In this document: positions 1-13,542 of the stretch, one piece after another
Numbering within the stretch: position 1 is the first letter of the stretch
Layout: every line of letters begins with the position of its first letter
Assembly: GCF_028769735.1 (NCBI RefSeq)
Contig: NC_088172.1
Span: forward strand, 90,556,951 to 90,620,950
Direction of reading: 5' to 3'
Length of the DNA stretch: 64,000 nucleotides
From: Zonotrichia leucophrys gambelii
Lineage: Eukaryota; Chordata; Aves; Passeriformes; Passerellidae
The notes under the pieces: generated by a model
Told to the model about the DNA's origin: nothing
What the model saw: the letters and a program-made list of their open reading frames with translations, nothing else
Databases searched by the model: none
Program-made: the position numbers and the translations under genes

Positions 1-3000
1 TCCTTAGCTGCTGATCTCTCCATGGCCAGCACTCACATTCAGATAGCTACAGAGAAAAATAAGATTTCATCACCAACTCAAAAAGCCATTATAAAATTTG
101 CTGAGGAAATTGCAAACCCAAAATGGAAGCCAGCTGAGACCACAGCCTACAGGGTCATGTATCATTAGCACCAAGTGAACCAAGTCCAAATGTCCAGCTT
201 ACTGTTCAGGAGGAAACAAAAGCACTACTATATATGTGGGGAACGCATCATCTTTTTCTAATCAAACCTATCTTAGGCCTGGGTTCAGAAAAGCACTCAA
301 GCATGTGTTTAAGGCTCTCTTTTTTTTTTTTATTTTCAGAAAACAGCTCAAAACACACATTTACTTGTAAGCACTTGCTAACAGCTGTGAATAACAGTGA
401 AAATCGTAACTAAAATCTTCTGAGAAAAAGGTGTTATAAAAAAAAAAGCAAAATGTGATGTGATTGTCCATCATATTGCCTTATCTCTGTGCTAGGAATA
501 CTGTGGGACAAACGAAAAACAACACAAGACTGCTCCCGGACTAAGACAGCCACAGACAATAGACCCAATATCCGAGTAACAAAAAATATATCATCAGCAC
601 ACTAACCTATTCTTGGGTTCATTTATGGCATCACCAGAGCCAGTAAAAAAAAGTAATGAGAACAGCTCCAAGTTTGAGACCATTCTTAGCCATACAACTT
701 CCAAAACAGATCTTTTGCAAGAGTCTGAAGTGAAAGTTCTGACCCCATTTAGTGCCATTCGCTAATGGCAGTAAACACGACACAGTTTTCACATCCTGGC
801 TCAGCCCTGATGCCTGCTTGCAGTACATTAATAATCCTGTCAGAGCTGTCAGGGGGACACAACACTTGCTGCTCTGGTGATGCTCTGTCCCTGTCTCCAT
901 TCAAATAATTTGACTTTCATGACCGTCAGAATTGTTTTCCAGCATTTCTGCTTGACTCAATGACTCTTGATCTCTGGCCCAATATTCCATTCACCCTTAC
1001 CAAAAATCAAAACCTGCACAAATCTGAATAATTAGCTAGAAAGTTGCTGGGTAACATCTCCAAAGGCTTGTAAAGGCAAACTGTCACCAATCTTATAATG
1101 TGATGAATACAAGTTGACTTACATCCCGAGGAGGCTATGTTACCTCCCTGGGAAATACTCTTCTGCACCAGTTATTCTTAGGTGTTATTTCTGATTAATT
1201 ATGCTCTCGCTCCATTAGAAAACTGATGGCCAACTTTGCATCTGCCTCTTTGCTTTGTATCTTACAAAGACAAGCAGTTATAAAAAATTCATAGGAAGGA
1301 ATGAATAGATGGTCAGTGTGTCCATCTCAGGTTTTCTGTCTGGGGATTATAAAAGTGAAGGTCATAAAAGCATCAACTGATACAGAACTGTATCTTCCCA
1401 GGTAGAGGTGTAGTTTTTCTCTCACAAAAAAGCATCTGTAGTTTCACACAGTAGAATTATTAACAATTCCGTGAAAAAATACCAGATGCTCCTCAGTTTT
1501 ATGAATGCAAATAGCCCTATTGGAGCCAAGGGGAATACTCACATGTGTTTAAGTTAGACACATGCATAAGCAAAGGAAGGATCACAGCCCCAGCTATAAA
1601 TATTTATGTCTGCAATACAACACAGCCTCAAAAATGCATTCACAAAACAGACTATAATGCAAGATCCTGACAATACAGGTTACTCCATAGAATTTCAATG
1701 GGAGGCACTTCTTTCTTGTGTCCCTTTGAAAACTCCAGCCTCTATTATTTTAATAAAGCTACCACTGTCATTTCAGCAACCTTCGCCAATAGCACCCACA
1801 AGTAAAAAGAAATAAAATACAGTAAAAATATACTAAAAATAATTTGTTACTGCCAATGTAAAAATCTTTTCAAACTATGTTTTAGCTCATATATTGATTA
1901 TTAAGCAGGGTACTAAAAGGATCTGACTTTGGAGCAGTAACATACATCTTCAACTAAGATTAGCACAAATCAGGTGAACTCCCACCTCTCTCTTCCTTAG
2001 AGATATAAAATTAGATTCGGGTGACTAATGCAGATAAAAATATTCATTCACTTCAGCCATACAATCTGGTTTCCTGGCACAAGTGTTTGCAGAAAACAAA
2101 TGTTAAAGCAAATGCCATTATTTACTTTGGAAGAATATTTCTACACAACCAATGACAGAATAGAAACACCAGCAGGTGACTTATGCAGCCAGTCAGAAAA
2201 AATATCCCTCATGTTTGAAACAGTCAATTCACAGAGGAAGAACATTTGCAAAAAAATTTTTCAGATCCATTCGAGCCCAGAATACATGAAAAAGAAACCA
2301 GAAAAGTACTGAAGGAGAAGATGGACCTAGGCAAAACAAATCCCTCAATCTAAATCCAAGCTGGTAGATTGCTTTTTCCCTTCAGTTCAAAAGATTTTGG
2401 ATCAGGCTCCTCCAGCTCAATTCAGTTTCAAAGGCTCACACAAACCTGGAAGCATCACTCTGCAAGCAAATCTCAAGCACTTGGTCTGTATAGCATTGCA
2501 GGATCAAGTCTTGTAGAGCATCAAACACAAGTTGTAATTAAAATAATTTACATGCTGCTAGCAAGTCAGCTAAAGCAAGCACATCAGGTTCCCAGCATGG
2601 ATTTCAATTTGCTTCAAAATTACTCAAGGATAGGAGCTCATATTTTCAATATCATCCTAGTTAGCCTAGAAAAAAATGCAAGACCCAAGTGACAGCTATT
2701 TGATTGGAAGAAGGTGGGGTGGCTGTTACTTGGTAGGTGTTTACTCACTGCCTGGATTCATCATGAAAGCAAACATCCAGACTCTGCATATGCTACCAAC
2801 AAATGTGTTATCAGCTGCAAAAGGAACAGGCTGGGTTGCTTTCCCACACACAAGCATGTGTGCACACTGTGGCACAGTCAGAAGAGCTCGGTAATTCCTG
2901 GAGGAATCTCACCTAATTGGAGTCAGTCCCAACACATGGGTCCTGTCCTCACCCTCCTTGTAATCCTCAGGAGACCCAGTCCTGAACAGAACTGTCCTCT

Positions 3001-4026
3001 GCTGGCTTCTTTCTTCACTTTGGTGCTGCTTCTTCACAAACTCCAATCACTTAGCTGGCCATAAAATCCAGAATGAGTCACCTAGATGGATCTTTTACCT
3101 TTTGAAATACTGAGATTAGCTCCAGTGGGTCCTGGAGCAAGCAGCTATTCTTCTACAGAACTGCCTATATCTCCACAAGGACAGTGGAGGTGGAGAGAGT
3201 GTGTGAAAATGAACCAGCATTTCAGAAATCCAATTTCTCCCTCTGTGGGTAAAGCACCTCAGAGAAAATCAGCTGATGATGGAAAAAACCCCACATAACA
3301 TCACCAACGTGACTGCAGCATTTTCTAATAGCCATGCATATGTCCTAAAAAACTTAAAATATATATATACTGTTAGTATATTTGGTTCAAGCACTTATAA
3401 ATCATCCATCTCAACTGAAGTATGGGTTCTTGCTTTAAGGAGAACTGGAGACAACAGTTTTTCTTTTTTTTTTTTTTTTTCTTTTACTTAGAAGCAGCAC
3501 AGTTGCTGAAATTTCCTTGTGTTCTTTTTGATCTGTTTGGTTTTTCCATTGTGGAAATTATTATTTTAAGGTCGGAAAAAAATCTACTCCAATATTTATC
3601 CTTGCTAACATTACAGTGCAGGTGCTGGATATTCAGGGTGACTCCTACCCCCACAAGCCAACTACCTTGTCTCTGACATATAAATTGTGACATGTTTAAT
3701 TGCAAACATTTGAGTTACCCTACCCAGGAGCTCAGCCTCCAGAGGCAACTGTGCTTGCTGCAGAATCATCAGATTGGAACATCTCTTCTGGTGCTTCTGA
3801 GACTCCAGGACAAAGCTTGGGGTTTCCTCTTACAAGGACAACAGCTAAATTTTAAAGCTGAAACCCAGTGCTGAGTGGCAGAGAGCAAAATTTTAATTTC
3901 CTAGATTCTTTTCTGGATTCTCTGCTTTTGGACATTTCTAAAGAGGCCATAAAGGTCTTGATAGATCTCACACCTCATCTGCTGTGAAAATTCCTTTGCT
4001 TCTCAGATCAATAACATAAAACCTTG
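1..4026. other. Unique non-coding AT-rich sequence
   Basis: No gene or recognisable transposon was found. Reading frames are short, have no recognisable domains and are closed by frequent stops. The only notable low-complexity element is a T17 run at 3464-3480. Possible intronic or intergenic DNA; nothing in the sequence decides between them. Confidence 0.6.
3464..3480. repeat. Poly-T tract (T17)
   Basis: An uninterrupted run of 17 T, preceded by a shorter T run with one C. It is not attached to any recognisable retroposon tail. No target duplication was seen around it, so it is treated as a plain mononucleotide repeat. Confidence 0.85.
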
Positions 4027-4081
4027 TATTTAAGGTTTTGCGGCAGAGTGGTTTTTTATTTAAGGTTTTTCAGCAGAGTGG
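4027..4081. repeat. Two-copy tandem duplication, 25-bp unit, period 30
   Basis: Copies at 4027-4051 and 4057-4081 both begin tatttaaggttttt/g and end cagagtgg. They match at 23 of 25 positions and are separated by five T. This is a local duplication, probably from replication slippage, with no coding role visible. Confidence 0.85.
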
Positions 4082-5111
4082 CATTAAGCCTCATTTGTGC
4101 TCTATCACCTACTGAACTTACAAGTCATTTAATTATTGAATTTAGGAAATAGCAAAGTTTATCTGTTGTCCTGGACTTATTAAGGATAACATCTAACAAG
4201 CCTAATTCATAGGATGGCATCTGAAACCAGCAGATCAGGAGGGAAAGTTATTAGCCTGGATTCAAGGCTTTAACTGGAATAATGTGTGTTCTCAATCTCC
4301 ACGGATTGTGTAGTCAGAAGGGAGATATCTGGCTAGATGGGATTTTGCACATTTGTCAGCTACATCAGAGATCCAAATGCAAAAGCCAGCATGTAAGAAC
4401 ATTATGTGGATTTGTGTCCCTCTCCTGAGGATCTGGGGTCCATAAACCAATGAATGGATTATAGAGAAACATAGTTATAGTATTTTCATCTGTGACAGAT
4501 ACTGCTGCAACTCCAGAGTGGCTCCCGATATTTAAAGGGAAACCATACCCATTCTCCACATAGCCCCTGGAAAAAAAATGCAAAGGACAATGCTCAGCAT
4601 GAAGAAATTGGAAAATGTGTGCTAAAACTGGCTTAGCATCTGACTTGAAAACTCCAGAACTGGTCAGAACCTGCACAATATGGGAGTGATTTTCTTCATT
4701 CAAATGTGCTCTGAATATGAATCCATGTAGAAGAGTAAGGGGTTGTATACCCTGAACCACACATTAGACATGTGTAAAGAGGCTCACCAGAGGGCCTGGA
4801 GCTCCCAGTAACCCAGAATCGGATGCCATTTAATAAGAAAACTCCATGATCCTGTTTGTGGATATTTCCTGTCAGTCCACCCCATACTCCTCAGACTCTG
4901 CTTCAGGTGTCTTAGCATGAGAACTGCTAAACTTCACAGCCCTTTGAATGCGTTCAGGGAAACCCAGGAAACACCAATAACAGACGAAACTGAATGACGA
5001 GGTGTGCTACAGATTAGAATTTCAAAATGCCCATGCCCAAATTCAGCAAATCTCCCACCTTCACCTAGGGAAAAGCTGTGAAACTAAAATTCCAAGGGAA
5101 TTTAAAACACC

Positions 5112-5155
5112 AAGCAGCGCTAAACCCACAAGTAAGCAGCACTAAACCCACAAGT
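5112..5155. repeat. Two-copy tandem duplication, 22-bp unit
   Basis: Adjacent copies at 5112-5133 and 5134-5155, each aagcagc(g/a)ctaaaccc followed by acaagt, differ at one position. Such high identity suggests a recent duplication, or one that is still copy-number variable. Confidence 0.9.
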
Positions 5156-5708
5156 GAGTACACGTGAAACCATAAATTTCTGTTTGAAAAGAAGCAACTA
5201 AAAGCTAAATCTGGTACAAAGAGGTGAGACAACAGAATTCCCCAGTTTATGGGAGCCTGTTCATGCTCACACAGACAGCACTCTGAGGGTTTTATTCCCC
5301 AGAGTGATAAGCACTTTACTGTACAGATGCTTCAGACTTGGAAAGCTAGGAAAGCAACATATGAACTTTTTTATTTAACCACACAAGGTAAAAGTGTTTA
5401 CTTGACCCACTGGTCTATTCTGTTTACACCCTTAGTCAGAGGGTTCTTTGTTCCTGTGTTCTCATGAGGGTGGCACAATTAAAGGAGTCCTATTTGTTTC
5501 CTTTAGATCTTGTTTGAAAAGGCATATTTTTAAATTTGAAGCCAGGACTGACACTATTTGCACCATGACAAGACATTATCTGTTGGGTTTTCTCCTGAGT
5601 TCACCTGTTTATGTTTAATAAAAATGCTCTTTTGTAACTCATGATGGGCTAGAGAATTCCCAAACCATTCAAAATACTTTAAAGTTCTTTTGGGACACAG
5701 CCAGATAC

Positions 5709-5790
5709 TTAATATTGTATTACATTTTATAGTTGTCACTTAATCAAGCTATTTAATATTATAGTACATTTTAAAACTGTCACTTAATCA
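5709..5790. repeat. Two-copy tandem duplication, 38-bp core, period 44
   Basis: Copies at 5709-5746 and 5753-5790 share the start ttaatatt, the centre tacatttta and the end tgtcacttaatca. They match at 33 of 38 positions with a 6-bp spacer. The greater divergence makes this older than the neighbouring 22-bp duplication. Confidence 0.85.
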
Positions 5791-8439
5791 CATTTTCTTG
5801 ACCCTTTTATGTGAATTAAAGATCACTGTAGATAAAAAATGGCATGCTTTAGTTTAAATAGATTCAGTATGTCCAGTTTGACAGTTACTTCTGAGACATT
5901 AAAAGAATTTTCTGTGATTAATGTGACCCCCACACGTTAGGTAGTATAATGTTCCATTTCTTCAACCATTAGAGGAAACAGCATTAGACAGAAGGAGCCA
6001 AAACTTATCTGACTGTATGGAAAGCTAAGAAAACCTAAAGATAATGTACAGCTCTGGTGTCTGGTGTACTGTGAAACCAAGTTAAACCAACTATTTTCTG
6101 TTTCCTTACAATTCAAATGGAAAAAAGTTCAGTAGTAAGTAAGCCTGCATTCCACAACGAAAGAAAGATCTTACTGCAGCTATTCAGAAAAGGAATAAAT
6201 GCACTGTCTGCCATGACAGGTGAGCAGGACTGTCTGTGCTTGATAGAAATGATTGATAGCCATGCATTCTAGTCTTGGAAGAATTTTTACCTATGCATTT
6301 ACTCACAAGAGCAAAATAACAGTACATGAGATATGTCCATCCTAAGAACAATATATAATGGCAATCATCATCACTTTATGTAGTTGATCCAGAACTGAGT
6401 CATTGAAAGGTTTTATGCTTTTAAGTCATACATAGTAAATTACCTTCTCGTATAGGCATGTTCAAAACTATTGTCTTTTACTGTAACCTTGGTCCTAAGA
6501 ACCTATTTAATGTATTGAATTCTAATTGCTCTTCCTTTGTATCTTTATCTTGAATCAGATGTACCACATTTGTTAACAGCTGTGACTATAAGTGCTGCCC
6601 ATTTTAGAACATTCTGTGTGCTATTCTTGATAGTTTAATTAGAATAAATACCCTTTTTAATCCATAAGTGGGGCATAGGAAAATAACATTGATCTTTCAT
6701 TTGACAGCAAATTTGTTTGATAACAGAACAGGGTTTAGTGTAACCAAATCAGCAACAGTAATTCATTTGGATAGTCAATTAAAAATAGTGTGTATACAGT
6801 ACCTCTGCAAACAATGAACAGTGGGCTAAAATAATCAAGACATGAAAAAAGCCTCCACAGAAGTCAGAATGTTGATGAAGAAAAATAACTCAAACTTATT
6901 TACAAGAGCTGCCAATAAGATGCATGTGGGTATAAAAGTGTCTCTAAAAATGCAGTCACACTGGGAAAAGAAGTCAATTAACAGGGTCTACTCAACAGAA
7001 CTGCTCATTTTTTCCAGAAGGATATTTTCTTGACCTAAATTCTGCAGACAGGACAGCCTTTGCCTTCTCCTGGGAGAAATTATGCACTGGACTCCCAGCA
7101 GCTTGGGAAGAAGACGCCTCCCCCTCCATGCAAGTGCAGACATCACCTCAAGGAGCTCCTTCCCACCAGCCACAGTAGCAATGGCCAAGGATCTGACAGC
7201 AGCAGAGCCTCAACACTTTTGGCTACAGCTCACCTACACCCTTCTCCTATGACACTGAATAAAGCATCTAAAAACTAAGATACAGCACGAGGAGCAGCAG
7301 AAAGCTAGATGCACACTGTTCCCTCAATCCAAAAGAAATTCTAAGCCATCCAGACTAACTGAGGAGCTCAGTCAACTCAAGTTGCTGAGCTTCTGAATTG
7401 ATACATGTTGTTGCTGCAGTAGGGATGCCACAGGCGTTGAACAGTGTTTGAATGGAAGCTCAGCAGTAGAGAGGACAGGTACTGTTTCTATCAGTAGGTG
7501 AATGGATATTATCCTTTTCGCTTCATCTATTTTTTCCCTCCCTGTTTATCATCAGCATTCTTGGATCTTCAATTAGATTATAAGTTCCCTGGGATGTAAA
7601 CCAGGTCATTATTGTGTCTTCAAAAAGGGATCATCACAAGGGTCCAAAACTGTGTCAATGCTGCTTGGAGCCTTTGGGCAAAATATTACTAAATTGCCCT
7701 TCAACTCCAACCCAAAATTATAGGCATGCTGCGTGCAGTATTTTGTAAGCCATTGTTTTGCAACGTGGAAATATGCAAGTGAACATGATACTTGAACAAC
7801 ATAATTCATTTTCCATTCATGAGCCACAATGGGTATCTCATGGCACTGTTTGCTCTTCAGTTTCAAATGTGAACTTGCATACAAAGTCAAGCAAATGAGC
7901 TTTCTTTCACGTTGTTTTATTAAGCTCTTGGACTACACTCTAAGCCCTAGAAGAAGAAATTACAGTTGCTGTTGTCTCACAAAAGCGGCGAAATTCCCAA
8001 AGAACAGAAGAACTTGGCCCTAGGTTGTGTATGAAAGTGGCTGTAAGTCCTCCGCTGCTTTTCTTATCCTTCCTTGCGCCAGCTCTGCATTTGTGTTCAA
8101 AATTAAGTTTCTCAGCAGAATTCCATAAAAAACCTCATATTAACTTTTGGACGATATCCTTAATGACATTATTGGATTGAAAAGTTTAAAGATAGCTTTG
8201 TTTTAATTTCTCTTTAGCTTTTCACTCAAATACCCCATGTATGAAATTATAATAATTCTTCTGCTAGGCTTATACCTGCAAACACCTCTCCTATTCTTTT
8301 GTTCTTGGGCTAATCTTTCCTTTTATATTAATGAAGCCCTTTGAAGTATCTCTTCAAATCTTCAGCTAGATTCCTTTGTGACTCTTTTCCTCCCCCTAAA
8401 CCTGATAGGGTCTTTTTATCATGAAAATTATTAATACTT

Positions 8440-8782
8440 CCCCCATTTCTGGCATTGTACTGTCAGCTTTAAAATGTTCTATTATTATTTCTGATCTTAA
8501 GCTGCTTTCTCCTGACCCAGGAATATTGGCAAATTACCGACCTATAGCCAAGCTTTTATAGGGAAGGTCTTGCATCAAGTGGTAGCCTTTCAAGTGCTTA
8601 ACCACCTAGTAATAATCTTTATGACAAATGGCCTCCAGGTTTGCAGTTATGCTAGAGTGCTAAGAGTGTCCCTTAAAGTGGTCAATGACTTTTTATAAAA
8701 CCAAACCCTGAGTATCATGTCAGCTCTTACCCACCTTGCTATTAGCACACCTCGAGACACTGCAGATCACAGTAACCCTTTC
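8440..8782 (+). pseudogene. Relic of an L2-clade LINE reverse transcriptase
   Basis: Translation from 8499 gives PDPGILANYRPI, matching the conserved start of the reverse transcriptase region of L2-type LINEs. After an in-frame stop and a one-base frameshift, the frame from 8564 reads KVLHQVVAFQVLNHL, then KVVNDFL (8675-8695) followed by a stop. It ends with RDTADHS at 8753-8773, corresponding to the FDTVDHS block after RT motif A. The aspartate expected in motif A appears to be His in this copy (codon near 8732). Spacing and order of all four blocks fit one decayed element encoding roughly 90 RT residues. The 5' and 3' parts of the LINE are not recognisable. CR1 is less likely because its equivalent blocks read differently. 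This is long-dead transposon DNA, not a functional gene. Confidence 0.72.
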
Positions 8783-11700
8783 TGACCAGAGGCCAGCTTA
8801 TAAAACACAGGGGGCTTTGTTCAATCTGAAGACATCAACTTGTCACTCAGGAACATCATTCATCTGCATCGAGCAACATGCATAATTTTCTTGTAATCAA
8901 TGCAGAGTCCACTGCTCCTGAGTGTTACTGCAGCTAATCATTAAGATAAATATAATTGTTAAGAGTACTGACACTCATTTCATCTGCTTTGTGCAAAGAA
9001 TTGATTTCTACACATACAGTTTGGCATTTTACTGTGAATCAGTCTTTTTCTTTTCTTTTTTCTCTTTCTGCTCCTTTATCACATTCCCCTGGTTTAAAAT
9101 CATGGGGTTTGCAACAGGAAGTGTTTTTTCCAGAATTGTGTTTTAGGTCATCTCCTGCAATCAAAGGCATTCCTAAAATTTACTGCAAACTAGAAATCAA
9201 GAGTATTAGCCATGAAGCAATATGAAATAAAATGTTCCTTAACAGGTTCTTAGGTTCCTTCCTGGTCACTCAGCTGAGTAGAAATTCTACAGGCAAACAA
9301 CTTTTCACCTCCCAACCAATTCATTGCTTTTAAAAATTGCCTCATCATAATCAGAGGTTTTGTCATGGCTTTCATCAGAAAAACAAATCCAGAAACAAAC
9401 ATAGATGACAAGAACTGTGACAGACGCCTTTGTTTGATGCAGTGATCCTCCCTAAGTGGATAAAGAACCACAGTCAAGAGTGGTGAGTATCTTTTGACAA
9501 GTCTCATTTTGCTGAAATGGAAATATTCAGGGAGGAGGTGGCTGATGAAACTTGTTTTCTTAATTAGAAAATCTCCAGCCAGTTCACAGACAATGATATC
9601 CTTCTGATTTTCTCTAACCTGGTCTCCAATTATCAAAATTATTTTTTTACCGAAAATACAACAATAAAGCTTATAAAGTGACTTTTTAATGTTATATTTA
9701 TCTCCATTTGGTCTATCTGTGATATTTGCTGTGCTTAATCTAAAACATGAGATAAATATCACACATGAATGACAAGCATTTGGCAAATGCCCTCTTCAAA
9801 TAGTCCTGTTCTCTCATATGCCTGCCACCAGCATCTGCATATCCTCAGCATTCCCTCACACAATTCAAGTCTTTCTGCTCTCAAATTAACTCCTACCCTG
9901 ATCTCACAAAAGAACAAATTAAAAGGCCGTCTGTAGACTTCTTGAGGCTTACACAAAGAGACTCAGGCAGATCCAAGAGTGGAACACAGAAATCTGCTGG
10001 CCCCAGCAAAACCAACCTGAGCCAGCTGAAAGCTCCTACGGGACGATCAAACTTCTAGGTCAGGTTGCTGGTCACTCCATTTTTCAGCCCTTGATCACTG
10101 AGACACATCACAGGTGACAATTCCATTTGCACACTCAACATTATTCTGAAAGTTCTGTCTTGAAGCTGGAGCAGAGCTTCACAAGAGAAATACATTTGAA
10201 AAACACACACACACACGCAATTTGGATGCTCCAAAGCTGAACCTGGAGCATTAGATGAATACACCAAAGGACTCCAACATAAACCAACACTTGTTCCTGG
10301 CAAAAAGCTACTCATTGCTGAACTGGGTATTTGCCTCTAAGCTTGTATACAGTCAGTGTTGATGAGGGAAGAGAGCAAGCTGAATATTAAAAACTGCTGC
10401 CTCAAGAATAATATAATGTACAGATTTAATCATAGTAAAAAATGATCTGCAAGTAATTGTAGTCATTACTACATCTGCTCAGAGCTGTGGGTAATCATTA
10501 TGTATGAGTGAATTAAATCAAATTCCATATCATGGGCCTGATCCTAGAATTTCTTCAGTAAATTCACCTCATATTAATAATCTCCCTGAATGCAGAGAGT
10601 CTATTTGCTTCTATGGATACATTTCTTACATGAGTAATCTTATGACCCTTCCACATTTTACCTTTAAATTTAATTAAAATTTAACCCCAAAAATTTAAGA
10701 ATGTAGACTAAGACATAGATTTCCAAAGATGGGAAATGAATTTGTTTCACTCTGTTCTCTCTGTAAAGGCACTAAAGTGGGTAGAGAGAAAGAAGTTTCC
10801 ATGTGGAGCCTGAGTAATGGAATAGGCAAAGCCTTCCAAGATAAAAATTTGAGCTCAAATTCCTTTTGTCACTAAATCCAGGCATTAGCATGGTACTGAA
10901 GACACAGGTGTAATTTATTGCACAGAGTGAGAATGTCAAACCCTGACTCATGAAGAAAAACCTGTTTACAAAAAAGCTGCTGAAGGGCAGAGCTGAAGCC
11001 AAACTCAACCTTGATCAATAGCCAGATGAATTATTAGTAAAAGAAATAAATTACTGGTGTAACTTCTTTTCTGACACTTATGCCAAATGTTAGAGACTGC
11101 ATTTTAGTTTATTGTCATGAAAATATGTCCACACCAGAAAGTTTTTACTCATGTAATCTTGTGCTGACCTCTGTATGTGTGTTTGAAATGAGGGCAAGAA
11201 CTGAGGCCCCAGACATGCCTGTTGTGGAGAGGACAAGTTTTAACCTTCCTAAGAGTGCCAGGCAGGCATCATGCTCTTCCAAAGATGCAGGAGAGAAATC
11301 AAACCACGTCTGAATTCTTCCTCTTGTGCCTGTGGTGAGGTCACAAAATAGGTTATAAATCGAGTTTAGGTGACATTTTCAATAGGTGTCTTTCTCATGG
11401 AGCATATTCTAGCAAAAAATAGTCTTGAGGGCAGCTGGTCCAGGGAGACACTACAGCGATATGCTTCTGTACATCTCCCCATCACCTACAGCTAGACACG
11501 TATACTCCCACTACTAACATAGGTAATAAAGTGCAGCAACACAAAGGATCATTTTTTTTTTCTCCTGAAACAGAAATGAGCTGGCAAGCATAATCAAACA
11601 ATGAGAATCATTTTTCCAAAGAGAAGCGAGAGCAACAACAACAAACAAATCCAGTGAGAATTATGACAACAATGTAAGAATGCAATCAGTAGAGAAATCC

Positions 11701-12296
11701 TGATAAATGAGGACCTTACATTTTTAAATGCCTTAAAACCAGTACAAATAAATATGAATTTGAACAGAATTCAATGCACCATTGAATTAGAAGGGGAAAA
11801 TTCAACCAAATTACTAAAATTCCATTATAGAACTTGCAAGTAGTTTATCTAGATAAAGCTATAAAATGAATAAAACAGCAGCAAAAAGGATTGAACTTTT
11901 GCTGTCAGTAAGAAATCCAAATCATGGATGAGAATATTATGAATGCTGCATAAAGAGCTCTGCAAAATATCCTCCAGTGGAGAGGAACTAATGATAGATG
12001 AATGTGCACATGTAATTGAACATGCAGAAAAGAAAACCAACATTCTAAGAAGGAAAGCAGAAAAACTATCAGGAGTACTGGCTCATGTGAACATCCACAA
12101 GAATGAGATGCATACAAGGAGAAAAGGCAAATTACTGAAAATGCAGCCGGCTCTGTGAAATAAAATATATGCTTGGCTCCACACATATTCTTCATTAGAT
12201 TATCAAGGGAGCATGTGTCACACACAGTCGTGAGGAATGCTGGCAGGAACATTCAACCACATAAAACTTGCCCAGTTTTGAGTTTCAGTACCTACG
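8783..12296. other. Unique non-coding sequence
   Basis: Contains the longest open frame of the window (minus strand 9250-9786, 178 codons) and a short (AC)n run at 10203-10216. Neither has further support as a functional element. The remaining frames are short. No transposon was recognised. Confidence 0.5.
10203..10216. repeat. Short (AC)n microsatellite
   Basis: About seven AC units, followed by gc. Too short to be strongly polymorphic. Confidence 0.8.
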
Positions 12297-12365
12297 TCAG
12301 GCCCCATGTTGTTCCCATGATGGGAAATTTCCCTTTGACTAAATGGAGAACAGGATCAGGCCCTT
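12297..12365. repeat. Possible ancient sauropsid short repeat
   Basis: The stretch runs from tcaggcccc through aaatttccctttgact and aatggagaa to ggatcaggccc. This resembles a widespread short element of bird and turtle genomes typified by ttgacttcaatggg followed by a (g)gatcaggccc end. The match is by eye and by memory of the motif; the family name is not asserted. Confidence 0.4.
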
Positions 12366-13537
12366 GCCCAGCAAAGGGTTAAAAAATAAAGTGTAGCAAA
12401 ATGCTTGAAGTGCACCTCAGCCCAAAAGCAAGCCACTCTAAAGAACTAATCCCTTTTGCATTCCGTACCATAGGAAATATGATTTTTCTACCTGTGTTTT
12501 GTGTTAAGTTGTTGGGCTCAGCTAAATCAAAATTCAAGCAAAGCAAACCCACACAAACTTAAAATCAAATGCAATTTCACACTCCCCCTGCACACTGAAG
12601 CAGCCCTATACAAAGGTACTTTCAGCAGACGAAGTCAGTGCACTTTTAAGAGTAAGCAGAAATAGAACACATTTGTAACAGACAAATTAGAAGTGCATCA
12701 AGGTACTGGATGAAAACATTTTTTGAGCATAAGCCAAGTACACAGTAGGAACAGGTTATAAGGTTAAATCATTTCTAACCACAACTTAAAGAAGACTTCA
12801 TAGTAAAAATATCCTTTTTTAACTCTTGTCTTCCACGCACACATCACAACTTTTGTTTCCGTTGGTTTTAGCCCCTATTTCAAAAGAAGCATTTGCTGTA
12901 ACAGCTCATTTTTTCATGCAAAATACTGAATCTAATTGCGGAAATATGTCATTCCCTCCTCTCCGCCACATGGCATGAGTTAATGATGATGAATGAAAGT
13001 AATAAAACCCAAATCTTTTTCAAACTAAAGCTCCTGTTAAATTACTGGAAATTATATGCATGCGTCTACAATGAGGACACTGCAGAAGGTCAAAGATCTT
13101 GCTTCCTGCATTTGGCCAAACTATTCAACAGGCAGCTTGGCTGAACCTGCACAGACACGTTTTTACTGAGGTCTGGGGGAGCCACCTAAGAAAAGCAGCT
13201 TAGTTCAAGGCTGGTGATTTCATTAGAGCATTTCTCCCCATCCCCATGGAACACTAAATATTGTTCACTAGAGTCTATGACCTGCCTTATATGTCCACAG
13301 CAAGCTATTTTTGGATGTTCACGACCAGGGTTTGGACGAGTAATATATCACCTAACATGATATACATTTTTAATGGAGGTTCCAATTTCCCTAATACAAA
13401 ACTTTATTCTGTGGCATTGACATGAAGCAGAAGGAGTACAGCAAATTTAGAGCCAGATGCTGTCCCTCTCATTCAGTCTGCATCACACCCAATTTCTCCA
13501 GTTGGTCCACTAAGACAGGTAAACCATTCAGAGATTA
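12366..13537. other. Unique non-coding sequence 5' of the LTR
   Basis: No gene recognised. The segment 12890-13060 is AT-rich with several ATTA/TAAT-type cores and may be regulatory, but this is only an impression. Around 13441-13500 a stretch beginning gagccagatgctgtccctc weakly resembles the same ancient short repeat as 12297-12365. Confidence 0.45.
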
Positions 13538-13542
13538 AGGTC
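13538..13542. repeat. Target-site duplication, left copy (AGGTC)
   Basis: The five bases directly before the TG of the LTR are identical to the five directly after its terminal CA (14143-14147). A 5-bp duplication is usual for ERVL-type integration and confirms the exact LTR boundaries. Confidence 0.85.

Larger units (their letters stand above)
4082..8439. other. Unique non-coding sequence
   Basis: Apart from the two small tandem duplications listed separately, no gene or transposon was recognised. A 131-codon minus-strand frame (4365-4760) has no recognisable domain and is regarded as chance. The stretch around 6540-6760 is AT-rich and may be conserved regulatory DNA, but that cannot be judged without alignment. 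Confidence 0.55.

Noticed and set aside
10520..10590. gggcctgatcctagaattt as another ancient palindromic repeat copy
   Set aside because: Only the first 13 bases fit, and the core motif is missing.
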